NCBI GenBank assembly: GCA_965371805.1
Contig: CBDUZW010000007.1
Location: 56,597-120,596, forward strand
Direction: 5' to 3'
Length of the DNA stretch: 64,000 nt
Source: JAOZTV01 sp965371805
Lineage (GTDB): Bacteria > Acidobacteriota > Aminicenantia > UBA2199
Part shown: positions 16,405 to 24,401 of the stretch, piece by piece
How positions within the stretch are numbered: the first letter of the stretch is position 1
How the letters are laid out: every line of letters begins with the position of its first letter
Translations under genes and position numbers: made by a program
The notes under the pieces: model-generated
Seen by the model: the letters and a program-made list of their open reading frames with translations, nothing else
What the model was told of the DNA's origin: nothing
Database searches by the model: none

Positions 16405-17688
16405 TTATTTATTCTTAAATTTATACAATAATTCAAACCGAAGCCAGTGATATGAAGAGGCACCTTTCAGATAAAAATTACCAGGCTTAAATGTCTCAAA
16501 TACCATATGTCCTGTTAAGGAAGAGTTCAACTTTACATTTAGTTTGGAAGTAAACAAAACCCCTCTATTCCTACCTGCTCCGCTTAAAAAGCCATCTTTA
16601 ATCTTTGAATATTCAGGTGCATTCAGTAAATGAGCGGCCATATTTAATCCAATTTTTTTTGAAACATTTATCTTAACTCCGGCATAGAGAGAAGTGAGAT
16701 TTGACCAATTTGCGACACCATTCTCTTTAATTAGTGTATAAATATATGATTCACTCCATTTTGGCCATCGTGAAAAAAGCGGGTCCCAGCCTTCATGTTT
16801 TTCTGTTTTTTGATCATCACCACTTAAATAAATTCCGCCCAATGTAAATACAGGACCTGATTTTTCCTGACTCAGATTATAATCCAGGTGATAATAGCCT
16901 CCAAATGCAGATCGCTTAGCATCCCCAATATAACCAGTCTGAAAAGCAGCTTCAGTTGTAAGAGAGATGTTTTTTTTAAAATGAATTATTGACCTTAATC
17001 CATATGTATTAATACCGGATGTATTGACAGTAGATTCTATGTTTTTTGTGTTTTTCCTAATATAGTATGATTCAATATTTATATCTCTAAAAATACCTGA
17101 GTAATAGACGCCAAATCCTTCTTCCGGCAGTTCAATTAAATTCTTATCTCTTGAATTTATGATTGGCAGTAAATCATCATTTACATCCTGAAATCCATAA
17201 AAAAGTGTGATTTTGCCTGTATTAAGTTTATAATCTGCTCGAAGTGCATTAAAATATACTGATCTGGAACCATCCAGTGGATGATAATCCAATAAGACAA
17301 AGCCTTCACCCATTATAATATTCTGTCGGCCGGCAGTAATTGAAAATGGCAGCCCAAACAGTTTACTAAGTTTTACAAATAATTGATCAAAAATAATTTC
17401 ATCAACATTAAAATCTCTGTTTTCCGGAAGAAAGTAGACCCTATTTTCATTGGTGAGTTTAAACTTAAAGTCAAAATTTGACAAGGGTTTCCAACTAAGT
17501 GAAAAAGTTGTTTTTTGTCTGGTAAAGGAAAACTTATCATTGAGATCATTATCAAGATCAATAGCATTATCCCAGGTTACATATCGAACTCTTTCTGTAA
17601 ATTCAAAATTCAGTTTTTCAGATCCATAAAAGAATCCTGTAAACAGTGTTATAACAATAATAAATAGTGCTTTCCGATGCATTTTCAT
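16405..17688 (-). CDS. Outer-membrane beta-barrel protein (alginate-export/porin-like)
   Basis: 427 residues with a signal peptide (MKMHRKALFIIVITLFTGFFYG). The rest is rich in alternating polar/aromatic strands, as in a 16-18 stranded barrel, and the C-terminus reads LRFELLYKFKNK. The block AGRQNIIMGEGFVLLDYHP recalls the alginate-export domain family, whose members are outer-membrane channels of mostly unproven substrate. It is first in the operon with prolyl oligopeptidase and AbgT, so it probably admits peptides to the periplasm (inference). Its upstream gap is shared with the divergent hcp gene. Confidence 0.8.
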   Translation of the reverse strand: MKMHRKALFIIVITLFTGFFYGSEKLNFEFTERVRYVTWDNAIDLDNDLNDKFSFTRQKTTFSLSWKPLSNFDFKFKLTNENRVYFLPENRDFNVDEIIFDQLFVKLSKLFGLPFSITAGRQNIIMGEGFVLLDYHPLDGSRSVYFNALRADYKLNTGKITLFYGFQDVNDDLLPIINSRDKNLIELPEEGFGVYYSGIFRDINIESYYIRKNTKNIESTVNTSGINTYGLRSIIHFKKNISLTTEAAFQTGYIGDAKRSAFGGYYHLDYNLSQEKSGPVFTLGGIYLSGDDQKTEKHEGWDPLFSRWPKWSESYIYTLIKENGVANWSNLTSLYAGVKINVSKKIGLNMAAHLLNAPEYSKIKDGFLSGAGRNRGVLFTSKLNVKLNSSLTGHMVFETFKPGNFYLKGASSYHWLRFELLYKFKNK

Positions 17689-17814
17689 TTCCTCTTTTTA
17701 TATTGATTTATAAATTAATTTCTTAAATATAATTATACACAAAAATTGAATTAAAATCTATTCTATAATACAAAGAGTGAATATTATATAAAAAAAATAA
17801 TAAAAAATTTAATT

Positions 17815-17830
17815 TGTAACAATTGGTACA
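17815..17830. promoter_or_regulatory. Inverted repeat TGTAACAATTGGTACA, candidate HcpR (CRP/FNR-type) site of hcp
   Basis: A 16-bp near-perfect palindrome with one mismatched pair, 52 bp before the hcp ATG. It fits GTAAC-N4-GTTAC with one mismatch, the pattern I recall for HcpR sites in Clostridia and related anaerobes. A -10-like TATAAA begins at 17850. The palindrome centre would then lie near -40, the class II activator position. No CRP/FNR-type regulator gene is in the window. Confidence 0.55.
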
Positions 17831-17881
17831 GACTTTATCCAGACATAGGTATAAAATCCACAGATTAAAAAGGAGGAAAAC

Positions 17882-19534
17882 ATGAGTATGTTTTGTTATC
17901 AATGTCAGGAAGCTGCAAAAGGAACTGGATGCACTGGTTCTATTGGAGTTTGTGGAATAAGCGATAAGTCAATAAATTTACAGGACTTATCAGTATATTT
18001 ATTAAAGGGTCTCTCTTTGTTCAGTAATAAAGCAAGAGAATTAGGTAAAAACAGTATTAAAGTAGACAGGTTTATAACCGACACACTATTTGCAACTATT
18101 ACAAATGCGAATTTTACTACAGAATATTTTATTGATACCATTAAAAAAGGTTTTGAATTAAGAGAAGAATTAAAAAGCCTTATTACAGAAGCAGGCGGCA
18201 CATTCGAAGATATTCAACATGATTCTTCACAGTGGACAGCTGATTCGGAAGAAGATTTTCAAAAAAAAGCTGAAGTGGTTGGAAGTGAGATAGATGCACC
18301 GGATGAAGATACCAGATCGCTAAGAGCTTTAATTCTATACGGTCTTAAAGGAGTTGCAGCCTATATGCAGCATGCAACGAATCTGGGTTATGAAAAACAG
18401 GAACTTTATGCATTCATGCAAAAAGCCCTTGCTTCACTTACAGATGATTCTATATCAACAGATGATAATATTGCCATGGTTTTAAAAACCGGAGAAAATG
18501 CAGTTGGTGCAATGGCTCTACTGGATCAGGCAAATACTGAATCTTATGGCAACCCGGAAATAACAGAAGTAAATATTGGTGTGGGAAAAAATCCAGGTAT
18601 TTTAATCTCAGGTCATGATCTTAAAGACATGGAAGAACTCTTAAAACAAACAGATGGTACCGGAGTTGACGTTTACACCCATAGTGAAATGCTGCCGGCA
18701 AATTACTATCCGGCATTTAAGAAATACAGTCACTTTGTTGGTAACTATGGCAATGCATGGTGGAAACAGGATAAAGAGTTTGATTCATTTAATGGTCCAA
18801 TTCTTATGACAACAAACTGTATTACACCGGTAAAAAAAAGTTATGAAAATAGAATTTTTACAACAGGAGTCGTTGGATATCCAAATGTAAAACATATTGA
18901 TGAAGTTGACAAGAAAAAAGATTTTTCAGAATTAATCACATTGGCAAAAAAATGTGACGCACCTGTAGAACTGGAAACAGGGAAAATAATCGGTGGTTTT
19001 GCACATGATCAGGTAATGAAACTGGCTGACAAAGTCGTTGATGCTGTTAAATCAGGTGCAATAAAGAGATTTGTGGTTATGGCAGGTTGTGACGGTAGAC
19101 AGAATTCAAGAGGTTATTTTACTGATGTTGCCAAAACACTACCAAAAGATTCTATTATTTTGACAGCAGGTTGTGCAAAGTATAGATATAATAAACTGGA
19201 TCTTGGAGATATTGGCGGAATTCCAAGAGTACTTGATGCCGGTCAATGTAATGACTCTTATTCACTTGCTTTAATTGCATTAAAATTAAAAGAGGTATTT
19301 GAATTGAATGATATCAATGATCTACCAATATCATTTGATATAGCATGGTATGAACAGAAAGCTATTGCAGTTTTACTCGCATTACTGCATCTCGGAGTTA
19401 AAGGGATCAGATTAGGACCCACACTTCCAGCATTCTTATCACCAAATGTTGCAAAGATTCTTGTTGATACTTTCAATATTAAACCAACTGGAGATGTTAA
19501 CGAAGACGTAAATGCCATGATGGCAGGAAATTAA
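17882..19534 (+). CDS. hcp: Hybrid cluster protein / hydroxylamine reductase
   Basis: 550 residues, the class without the insertion of some archaeal forms. The N-terminal cluster ligands are C5-x2-C8-x8-C17-x6-C24 (MFCYQCQEAA... GVCG), the [4Fe-4S]-type spacing of anaerobes with one extra residue in the last gap. Ligands of the hybrid Fe-S-O cluster are all visible: SGHDL, THSEMLPA, TTNCITP, VMAGCDGR (the persulfide cysteine), LTAGCAKYRYN, DAGQCNDSYS and IAWYEQKA. Hcp reduces hydroxylamine and, in E. coli, NO under anoxia. A strong AAGGAGG precedes ATG. It has its own candidate HcpR site upstream and a hairpin six bases after the stop, so it is monocistronic. Confidence 0.97.
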   Translation: MSMFCYQCQEAAKGTGCTGSIGVCGISDKSINLQDLSVYLLKGLSLFSNKARELGKNSIKVDRFITDTLFATITNANFTTEYFIDTIKKGFELREELKSLITEAGGTFEDIQHDSSQWTADSEEDFQKKAEVVGSEIDAPDEDTRSLRALILYGLKGVAAYMQHATNLGYEKQELYAFMQKALASLTDDSISTDDNIAMVLKTGENAVGAMALLDQANTESYGNPEITEVNIGVGKNPGILISGHDLKDMEELLKQTDGTGVDVYTHSEMLPANYYPAFKKYSHFVGNYGNAWWKQDKEFDSFNGPILMTTNCITPVKKSYENRIFTTGVVGYPNVKHIDEVDKKKDFSELITLAKKCDAPVELETGKIIGGFAHDQVMKLADKVVDAVKSGAIKRFVVMAGCDGRQNSRGYFTDVAKTLPKDSIILTAGCAKYRYNKLDLGDIGGIPRVLDAGQCNDSYSLALIALKLKEVFELNDINDLPISFDIAWYEQKAIAVLLALLHLGVKGIRLGPTLPAFLSPNVAKILVDTFNIKPTGDVNEDVNAMMAGN

Positions 19535-19539
19535 TAAAT

Positions 19540-19573
19540 TTGCAGGAAGACAGTAGATTCTGTCTTCCTGCAA
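19540..19573 (+). terminator. Stem-loop after hcp
   Basis: A perfect 14-bp inverted repeat, TTGCAGGAAGACAG and CTGTCTTCCTGCAA, with loop TAGATT, starts six bases after the hcp stop. The tail (TTCTTATT) is only moderately T-rich, so it may terminate weakly or protect the 3' end. Confidence 0.75.
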
Positions 19574-19728
19574 TTCTTATTCAAAAGAGCTAAAATCAAT
19601 AAAATAGTTTTTTTTTCAACTCTACAAGATTCAATATTTTCCTATGAATTCACTTTCATGAAGAATTCATTTGCAAATATTGTATTATTTTTTTTTGCTA
19701 AATTTCTAATTTCCAGGGTGTAAGAGTA

Positions 19729-20127
19729 TTACTTTATAATCCCATTTAAATAAAACCATTTACCTGATTCTTTAATAAATTCACTCACTTCAGTCATAGC
19801 TCCTGGAAAACCATCTTTAATAAAGCGTACGTAAAAAGTAACATAACCGGTATCGTCTGATTCTGTTCCCATATTTGTATCCTGAATTTCTAAACTGGTC
19901 CATTTTATTTCAGGATCATTGGGTATAACTTCAGGCCGTGTTGATGGATGCCAGGTATCCTCAATAAATGAATCTCTTCCTTTCATATAAGCACAATATC
20001 TTGCCCTCATAAGTAAAAGGGCTGTCTTAGGATCTTTACTTCCCTTATGATAAGGTTTACAACATTCCTTATAGTTTTTCCCTGAATGACAGGGACAATT
20101 ACCAGTTGCTCTATTTTGTTTTCTCAT
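19729..20127 (-). CDS. YchJ-family (UPF0225) SEC-C motif protein
   Basis: 132 residues. The SEC-C-like zinc motif lies at the N-terminus: CPCHSGKNYKECC, followed by KPYHKG. The rest is the NTF2-like YchJ domain, with LLMRARYCAYMKG and a DTWHPSTRPE motif. Function is unknown; SEC-C motifs bind zinc and often mediate protein contacts. It converges on hcp and stands alone. Confidence 0.88.
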   Translation of the reverse strand: MRKQNRATGNCPCHSGKNYKECCKPYHKGSKDPKTALLLMRARYCAYMKGRDSFIEDTWHPSTRPEVIPNDPEIKWTSLEIQDTNMGTESDDTGYVTFYVRFIKDGFPGAMTEVSEFIKESGKWFYLNGIIK

Positions 20128-20320
20128 TAGTCTATAACTCCAATAAAATTATAGTCCTACTTCAAAGGATTGTCAATATTTTAATTATTTTATCTGTTTG
20201 GCTCTCAAATAGATAAACATTATCTGTAGCTTTAAATAAGATATTTTATTTATAAAGTACATTTTGTAAATAATTTTGCATATAACAAATTGTACTTTCA
20301 CAATTTAATATATTCCTATT

Positions 20321-20659
20321 CTAATATACCCTAAAAACAACTAATCCGGTTAATCCTCTAAAAATACCAGTTGTTGCAACAAGGGCGAAAAACCAGTTAA
20401 TTCCGGGGAATTTTAGATAAATTATTGCCATTGCCATCATTACTAATATTGAGTAAAAACTATCAGTCTTATGTACTAACTGCATATCTCTCTCATCAGG
20501 ATCATATTTCAGGTGTGTTGTAATTAAGCCAATCAGGAATGGGAAAAATGACAATAATATTCCTGTAACAGCTCCAAATTTAAGCATTAAGGGATAGGCA
20601 ATGATCCCGGATAACAATTGTGTACTAAACATCCAATAAAAATTTCCTTTTAATTTCAT
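20321..20659 (-). CDS. Small four-helix membrane protein paired with XRE regulator
   Basis: 112 residues with about four membrane segments (8-26, 30-48, 68-83, 85-108) and a short polar loop THLKYDPDERDMQLVHK. Its ATG overlaps the stop of the XRE regulator by four bases (ATGA), so the two are coupled. Pairs of a tiny XRE regulator and a small membrane protein are common in Firmicutes and other bacteria; the role is unknown. Confidence 0.75.
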   Translation of the reverse strand: MKLKGNFYWMFSTQLLSGIIAYPLMLKFGAVTGILLSFFPFLIGLITTHLKYDPDERDMQLVHKTDSFYSILVMMAMAIIYLKFPGINWFFALVATTGIFRGLTGLVVFRVY

Positions 20660-20865
20660 TTTTCTTCTCCTTTTAAATAAAATACTTCCTCAACATGTGT
20701 TTTAAAAAAAGCTGCAATTTTAAGTGCAGATAATACAGAGGGTACAAATTTTCCTTTTTCAACTGAATTAATTGTCTGCCTGCTTAAGTTAACCTCTTTA
20801 GCCAATTGCTCTTGAGTAATATTTCCTTTTGCTCTCCAAACCTTTAAATTATTTTCTATATCCAT
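20656..20865 (-). CDS. XRE-family HTH regulator, small
   Basis: 69 residues made almost wholly of a Cro/CI helix-turn-helix: ITQEQLAKEVNLSRQTINSV, then EKGKFVPSVLSALKIA and a short C-terminal tail. The ribosome site (TAGGAGGTGG) is strong. It is the first gene of a two-gene unit and probably represses itself: three related 13-bp direct repeats overlap and extend upstream of its -35 box. Confidence 0.88.
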   Translation of the reverse strand: MDIENNLKVWRAKGNITQEQLAKEVNLSRQTINSVEKGKFVPSVLSALKIAAFFKTHVEEVFYLKGEEK

Positions 20866-20886
20866 ATACCACCTCCTACCAAATCA

Positions 20887-20947
20887 ATAGTAATGTATTT
20901 TTTACTTTTTGTCAAGTTTGTTTTACGTTTTGTCTTCTACGCTTGTC
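20887..20947 (-). promoter_or_regulatory. Promoter with three 13-bp direct repeats upstream of the XRE gene
   Basis: On the minus strand -35 TTGACA (20915-20910) and -10 TACTAT (20892-20887) are exactly 17 bp apart, 22 bp before the ATG. Written on the plus strand, three direct repeats cover and extend the -35 box: TTTACTTTTTGTC (20901-20913), TTTACGTTTTGTC (20922-20934) and TTCTACGCTTGTC (20935-20947). Such an arrangement suits repression by the XRE protein. Confidence 0.65.
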
Positions 20948-21128
20948 TTTTAAAACAAAATAGAGATGAACATTTTATAGAATAATAAAAATCAGATCCT
21001 CTTAGTCCAACAAAGATGTTTTTTTGATTTTTTTTAGTAGAGAAAAAGAACTACTATATCATTATATATTTGAGTTGAATAAGTCTTTATAGAATACTTT
21101 GAAAAAAAATTATAAAATCTAATTGTAT

Positions 21129-22292
21129 TTAATTATATTTCACAATAACAAAAATATCTGTATTGCCAAATAGTTTTCCGTGATTTGCAAGTTCTATTTT
21201 AAGTGTGAAATTTTTTCCTGCAGGGACAATATCGGTAATATCCAGAGGAGCAAGTTTTCGGTCATCATCTATAGTTTTTGATTTAACACCTATGCCGCCT
21301 TTAATACCAGGAAAGTTCTTGTCATTTATAATAATGGTATCATCAACTGCCCAATTTTCCATTCCACTAAAGTCACCTGATATAAAGACCTTCTGGTCTT
21401 CATTGCGAAAAACCTTGACACTTTTTGTTATATATTTCCATCTAAACTGTCTTTCTTTATTTAAAGGATGACTACTTCTTACTTTAAGAACTGATCTGTC
21501 AAAGACCTTATAGTCATTTACTTTAACTAATCTAAATTCAAGGATTGTTTCATCTCTTTTTACTTTTAAGTCAATAAAATCAATTTTCCGAGAATAAAGT
21601 TTGTCTCTCTCTTGATTTAACTCAGTTCCATTTATGATTTTTTTCCCATTTGCTTCAGTTAAGACATCGCCTTTTTTTATTCCACCATTAAAAAAAACTC
21701 CTCCTGGAGTAATACGCATGATCTGAATTCCATCCTTAGTCTCTTTCCAATTCACACCATACATTTTGCTGTTTCCACAAACAATATAATTAATTTTTGG
21801 TTTTTTGTTTAACTCTTTACTTATCTCAGGTTTATCATCTTCTGCAATTACTTCTGAGATTTCCTCTGTTTTTTCATCATTCTTTATATTCTTACTTTCA
21901 GTTTTATCAACATTATTTTTAGGATCTTTAACTAAATTCTTCTTATCTTCTTCTACTTTGTTTTCAATCAACTCAGGTTTTGTTTTCTTCTCATCCTTTT
22001 TAATTATTGGTTTTACCTCAATTTTTTCGGAATCATCAGAAGTCAAATTCAGTAAATACAAAAAAGAAACAATTAACAATGGCAATACAATAAAAAAAAC
22101 AGTTTTTTTGAAACGTGATTTTATAGCAATTGCATCATTATCAATATATCTATATGAGCAGTTTGAGCATTCGTAAACAAAAGCAGGAATAAAAAGAGCT
22201 ATCGCTTTTTCCCGAAAATTTGGATCTGATTTTGACAAAGAAAAACTTTGGCAATTAGGGCATCTGAAAAATTTATCAATTTCAAGTGTCAT
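21129..22292 (-). CDS. Zinc-ribbon, single-pass membrane protein with PDZ-like domain
   Basis: 387 residues, not a family I recognise as a whole. A cytosolic N-terminal zinc ribbon is formed by CPNC (residues 11-14) and CSNC (about 42-45). A membrane helix (about 64-84) and a long Lys/Glu-rich disordered linker (about 90-165) follow. A PDZ-like domain (about 172-262) reads ITPGGVFFNGGIKKGDVLTE. The final beta-rich domain (about 270-387) begins SVLKVRSSHPLNKERQFRWK. This order suggests a zinc-bound cytosolic head joined to a substrate-sensing extracytoplasmic part. It stands alone with no clear operon partner. Confidence 0.75.
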   Translation of the reverse strand: MTLEIDKFFRCPNCQSFSLSKSDPNFREKAIALFIPAFVYECSNCSYRYIDNDAIAIKSRFKKTVFFIVLPLLIVSFLYLLNLTSDDSEKIEVKPIIKKDEKKTKPELIENKVEEDKKNLVKDPKNNVDKTESKNIKNDEKTEEISEVIAEDDKPEISKELNKKPKINYIVCGNSKMYGVNWKETKDGIQIMRITPGGVFFNGGIKKGDVLTEANGKKIINGTELNQERDKLYSRKIDFIDLKVKRDETILEFRLVKVNDYKVFDRSVLKVRSSHPLNKERQFRWKYITKSVKVFRNEDQKVFISGDFSGMENWAVDDTIIINDKNFPGIKGGIGVKSKTIDDDRKLAPLDITDIVPAGKNFTLKIELANHGKLFGNTDIFVIVKYN

Positions 22293-22374
22293 ATCAAATT
22301 AAGTTTACAAAATAAATAATAAAAAATCAAGTAAAAAGATGAGATTTTCACTTTTTATATCTCTTTGAGTTTAG

Positions 22375-22890
22375 TTATTCCACTACTAAAAGGTTATGTC
22401 CGGCTAAAATGTTTTCCCCTTCTTTGACCCCGATTGATTTTATTACCCCGGATATAGGAGATCTGATTTCATTTTCCATTTTCATAGCCTCATGAATTAG
22501 AATGATATCGTTCTCTTTTACAAAGTCACCTACATTAAAGTATATTTTCCTTATACTTCCAGGAATAAAGCTCATGACAATACCAGATCTTTTTGCTTTA
22601 ATTTTCTTTTCTTTATAATAAAACAATTTATCGATTTTTAATAATGAGGAAGGAAAGAATTCTCCATTAACAAAGATTCCAGTAGGATAACCATCACTAT
22701 CTTTAATGATTTCAACCTGATAGAGTTTGTTATCAATAAACATTGAATGTACCTCATCTCCATCAGTCTTTCCAATTAAAACTTTTTGAATTTTTTTATT
22801 TACCTTTATATCCGTTTCCGAATGAAATGTTGCATGATTGGCAACCTCAACATCAAAGTTTTTTTTATTGATTTGAAATTTATATTTCAT
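22375..22890 (-). CDS. Biotin carboxyl carrier protein of an acyl-CoA carboxylase-like complex
   Basis: 171 residues. The C-terminal biotinyl domain (about 98-171) has the biotinylation site EAMKMENEI. The N-terminal part (1-90) is a beta-rich docking domain like the BT domain of propionyl-CoA carboxylases. Biotin on the lysine carries the carboxyl group between two active sites. It lies 8 bp after the biotin-carboxylase-like gene and is the last gene of the three-gene unit. Confidence 0.92.
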   Translation of the reverse strand: MKYKFQINKKNFDVEVANHATFHSETDIKVNKKIQKVLIGKTDGDEVHSMFIDNKLYQVEIIKDSDGYPTGIFVNGEFFPSSLLKIDKLFYYKEKKIKAKRSGIVMSFIPGSIRKIYFNVGDFVKENDIILIHEAMKMENEIRSPISGVIKSIGVKEGENILAGHNLLVVE

Positions 22891-22898
22891 TGTTCACC

Positions 22899-24392
22899 TC
22901 AAAACCTGTTTATTAGCCGCTTAAAAAAACCAGGTTGTTTCATCTTTTCAAGTTTAGCTTTATAATTCTTTTTTCTATTCTCCATATGAAAAATAGAAGA
23001 CAAAAGTGTAGCAGCAATATTCATATCGTTTTCACTTTTTTCCATTTTTGAAAAATCGCATTTCAGGTTAATAAAATCTATTATTGTATCTCCTAAATTC
23101 AGTGATTTGTTATTTAAAAGATGTTTTAAAAAATTCAGGTTTGTCTGGACACCCCTGATCACAATATTATCAAGAAATGTCTTCATATCTCTTATAGCGA
23201 CTACTCTTTTTTTAGAAAATGTTAATATTTTACCAATATATGGGTCATAAAAAGGAGAAATCTTAGCTCCATGATATAGATTTGTTTTAAAAATATTACG
23301 AATTGTTGAATAATGGAAAAAATCTGTAATAACTCCTGAAGAAGGTACAAAACTCTCATACGGGTTTTCTGCCATTAATGATGCTAAAATAACATGGAAT
23401 TTTGGTTCCACTATCCTGACACCTTCAACCTTATGTAATAATTCGCCATTAGAGATTGCAAACTGTTTTTTTATAAAATTGGCAATCTCATGTACTTCAG
23501 AAATTAGAGTATTAATCTGAAAAGTTGGATTTATTTCTGAAAAATAAACCTTTGCTTTTGTTTTCTCCAATATAAAATCAACATATCCAAAACCAGAGTA
23601 ATTTATTTGTTCAATAATTTTTTGAGAATCTGAATATATTTTTTTCCTTAACTCAGGCATCAGGTTTACTGATGGAGATTCTTGAAATATCTTCTGGAAT
23701 CTTCTTTGAATTGAGGATTCAATCTCTGGTAAAAAGAGGATGTTACCCTTTATGTCACGGAAAAATGGAACCTCTATTTCATGAGCAAAAGGCAAATATT
23801 CCTCTATTATTATTCCTGATTTTCTGTTTCCTTCATTTCTCAGCATATTTTCAATTTTTTCTAAAACATCACCAATAAAATCAGCAACTTTAATCCCCTT
23901 ACCACCATACCCACAGTTTGGCTTAATAATAACTGGAAATTTGAAATCTTTAATTGCAGAATCAATATCTGCTAATTCTTTAATAATAATAGATCTTTTT
24001 ACTGTATCCAAGCCAATAGATTCTGCAATTCCTAATAAACTTTCTTTATTCTGAACTGTCTTTAAAACAATTGGGTCGGGACCAATGAAGGCAATATTGT
24101 TTTTTTTGCATAATTCAGCAAATTCAGGACTCTCAGATAAGAAACCATATCCGGGATGAATGTAGTCAACATCAAGTTCAACAGCCTTTTCTATAATAGA
24201 GTTCATGTCAAGATAACTATCCTCAAGCTTGGATGAGAAAAATTTATAGCTCTTGTCTGCCAGTTTAACAGGTAAGGATAATGAATCTTCAGGCGAGTGA
24301 AGTAAAATTGTCTCAAGTCCAAGACTATTTAATGAGTTAATTATATCTAAGGCAATTACACCTCTATGTGGTATTAAAACTTTTTTTTTCAT
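22899..24392 (-). CDS. Biotin carboxylase homologue with a degenerate active site
   Basis: 497 residues, colinear with AccC. The N-terminal domain has IHPGYGFLSESPEFAELC; the ATP-grasp and C-terminal domains are also present. ATP-side residues are largely kept: K116, K157, H204, Q229, K234, E286 and N288, with D272 for E. coli E276. Residues that bind bicarbonate and biotin or do catalysis are changed: F232 for H236, T290 for R292, N294 for E296 and S338 for R338. The glycine loop is also irregular (KPNCGYGGKGIKVA). It should not carboxylate biotin by the known mechanism. It sits between normal carboxyltransferase and biotin-carrier genes, with a good AGGAG. It may be a structural or ATP-sensing subunit, or the complex may work as a transcarboxylase or decarboxylase. 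Confidence 0.85.
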   Translation of the reverse strand: MKKKVLIPHRGVIALDIINSLNSLGLETILLHSPEDSLSLPVKLADKSYKFFSSKLEDSYLDMNSIIEKAVELDVDYIHPGYGFLSESPEFAELCKKNNIAFIGPDPIVLKTVQNKESLLGIAESIGLDTVKRSIIIKELADIDSAIKDFKFPVIIKPNCGYGGKGIKVADFIGDVLEKIENMLRNEGNRKSGIIIEEYLPFAHEIEVPFFRDIKGNILFLPEIESSIQRRFQKIFQESPSVNLMPELRKKIYSDSQKIIEQINYSGFGYVDFILEKTKAKVYFSEINPTFQINTLISEVHEIANFIKKQFAISNGELLHKVEGVRIVEPKFHVILASLMAENPYESFVPSSGVITDFFHYSTIRNIFKTNLYHGAKISPFYDPYIGKILTFSKKRVVAIRDMKTFLDNIVIRGVQTNLNFLKHLLNNKSLNLGDTIIDFINLKCDFSKMEKSENDMNIAATLLSSIFHMENRKKNYKAKLEKMKQPGFFKRLINRF

Positions 24393-24401
24393 ATCTGACT
24401 C

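Noticed and set aside
21035..21060. TAGTAG/CTACTA hairpin before the zinc-ribbon gene end
   Set aside because: On the minus strand the stem is followed by A rather than T residues, so it does not fit a terminator.
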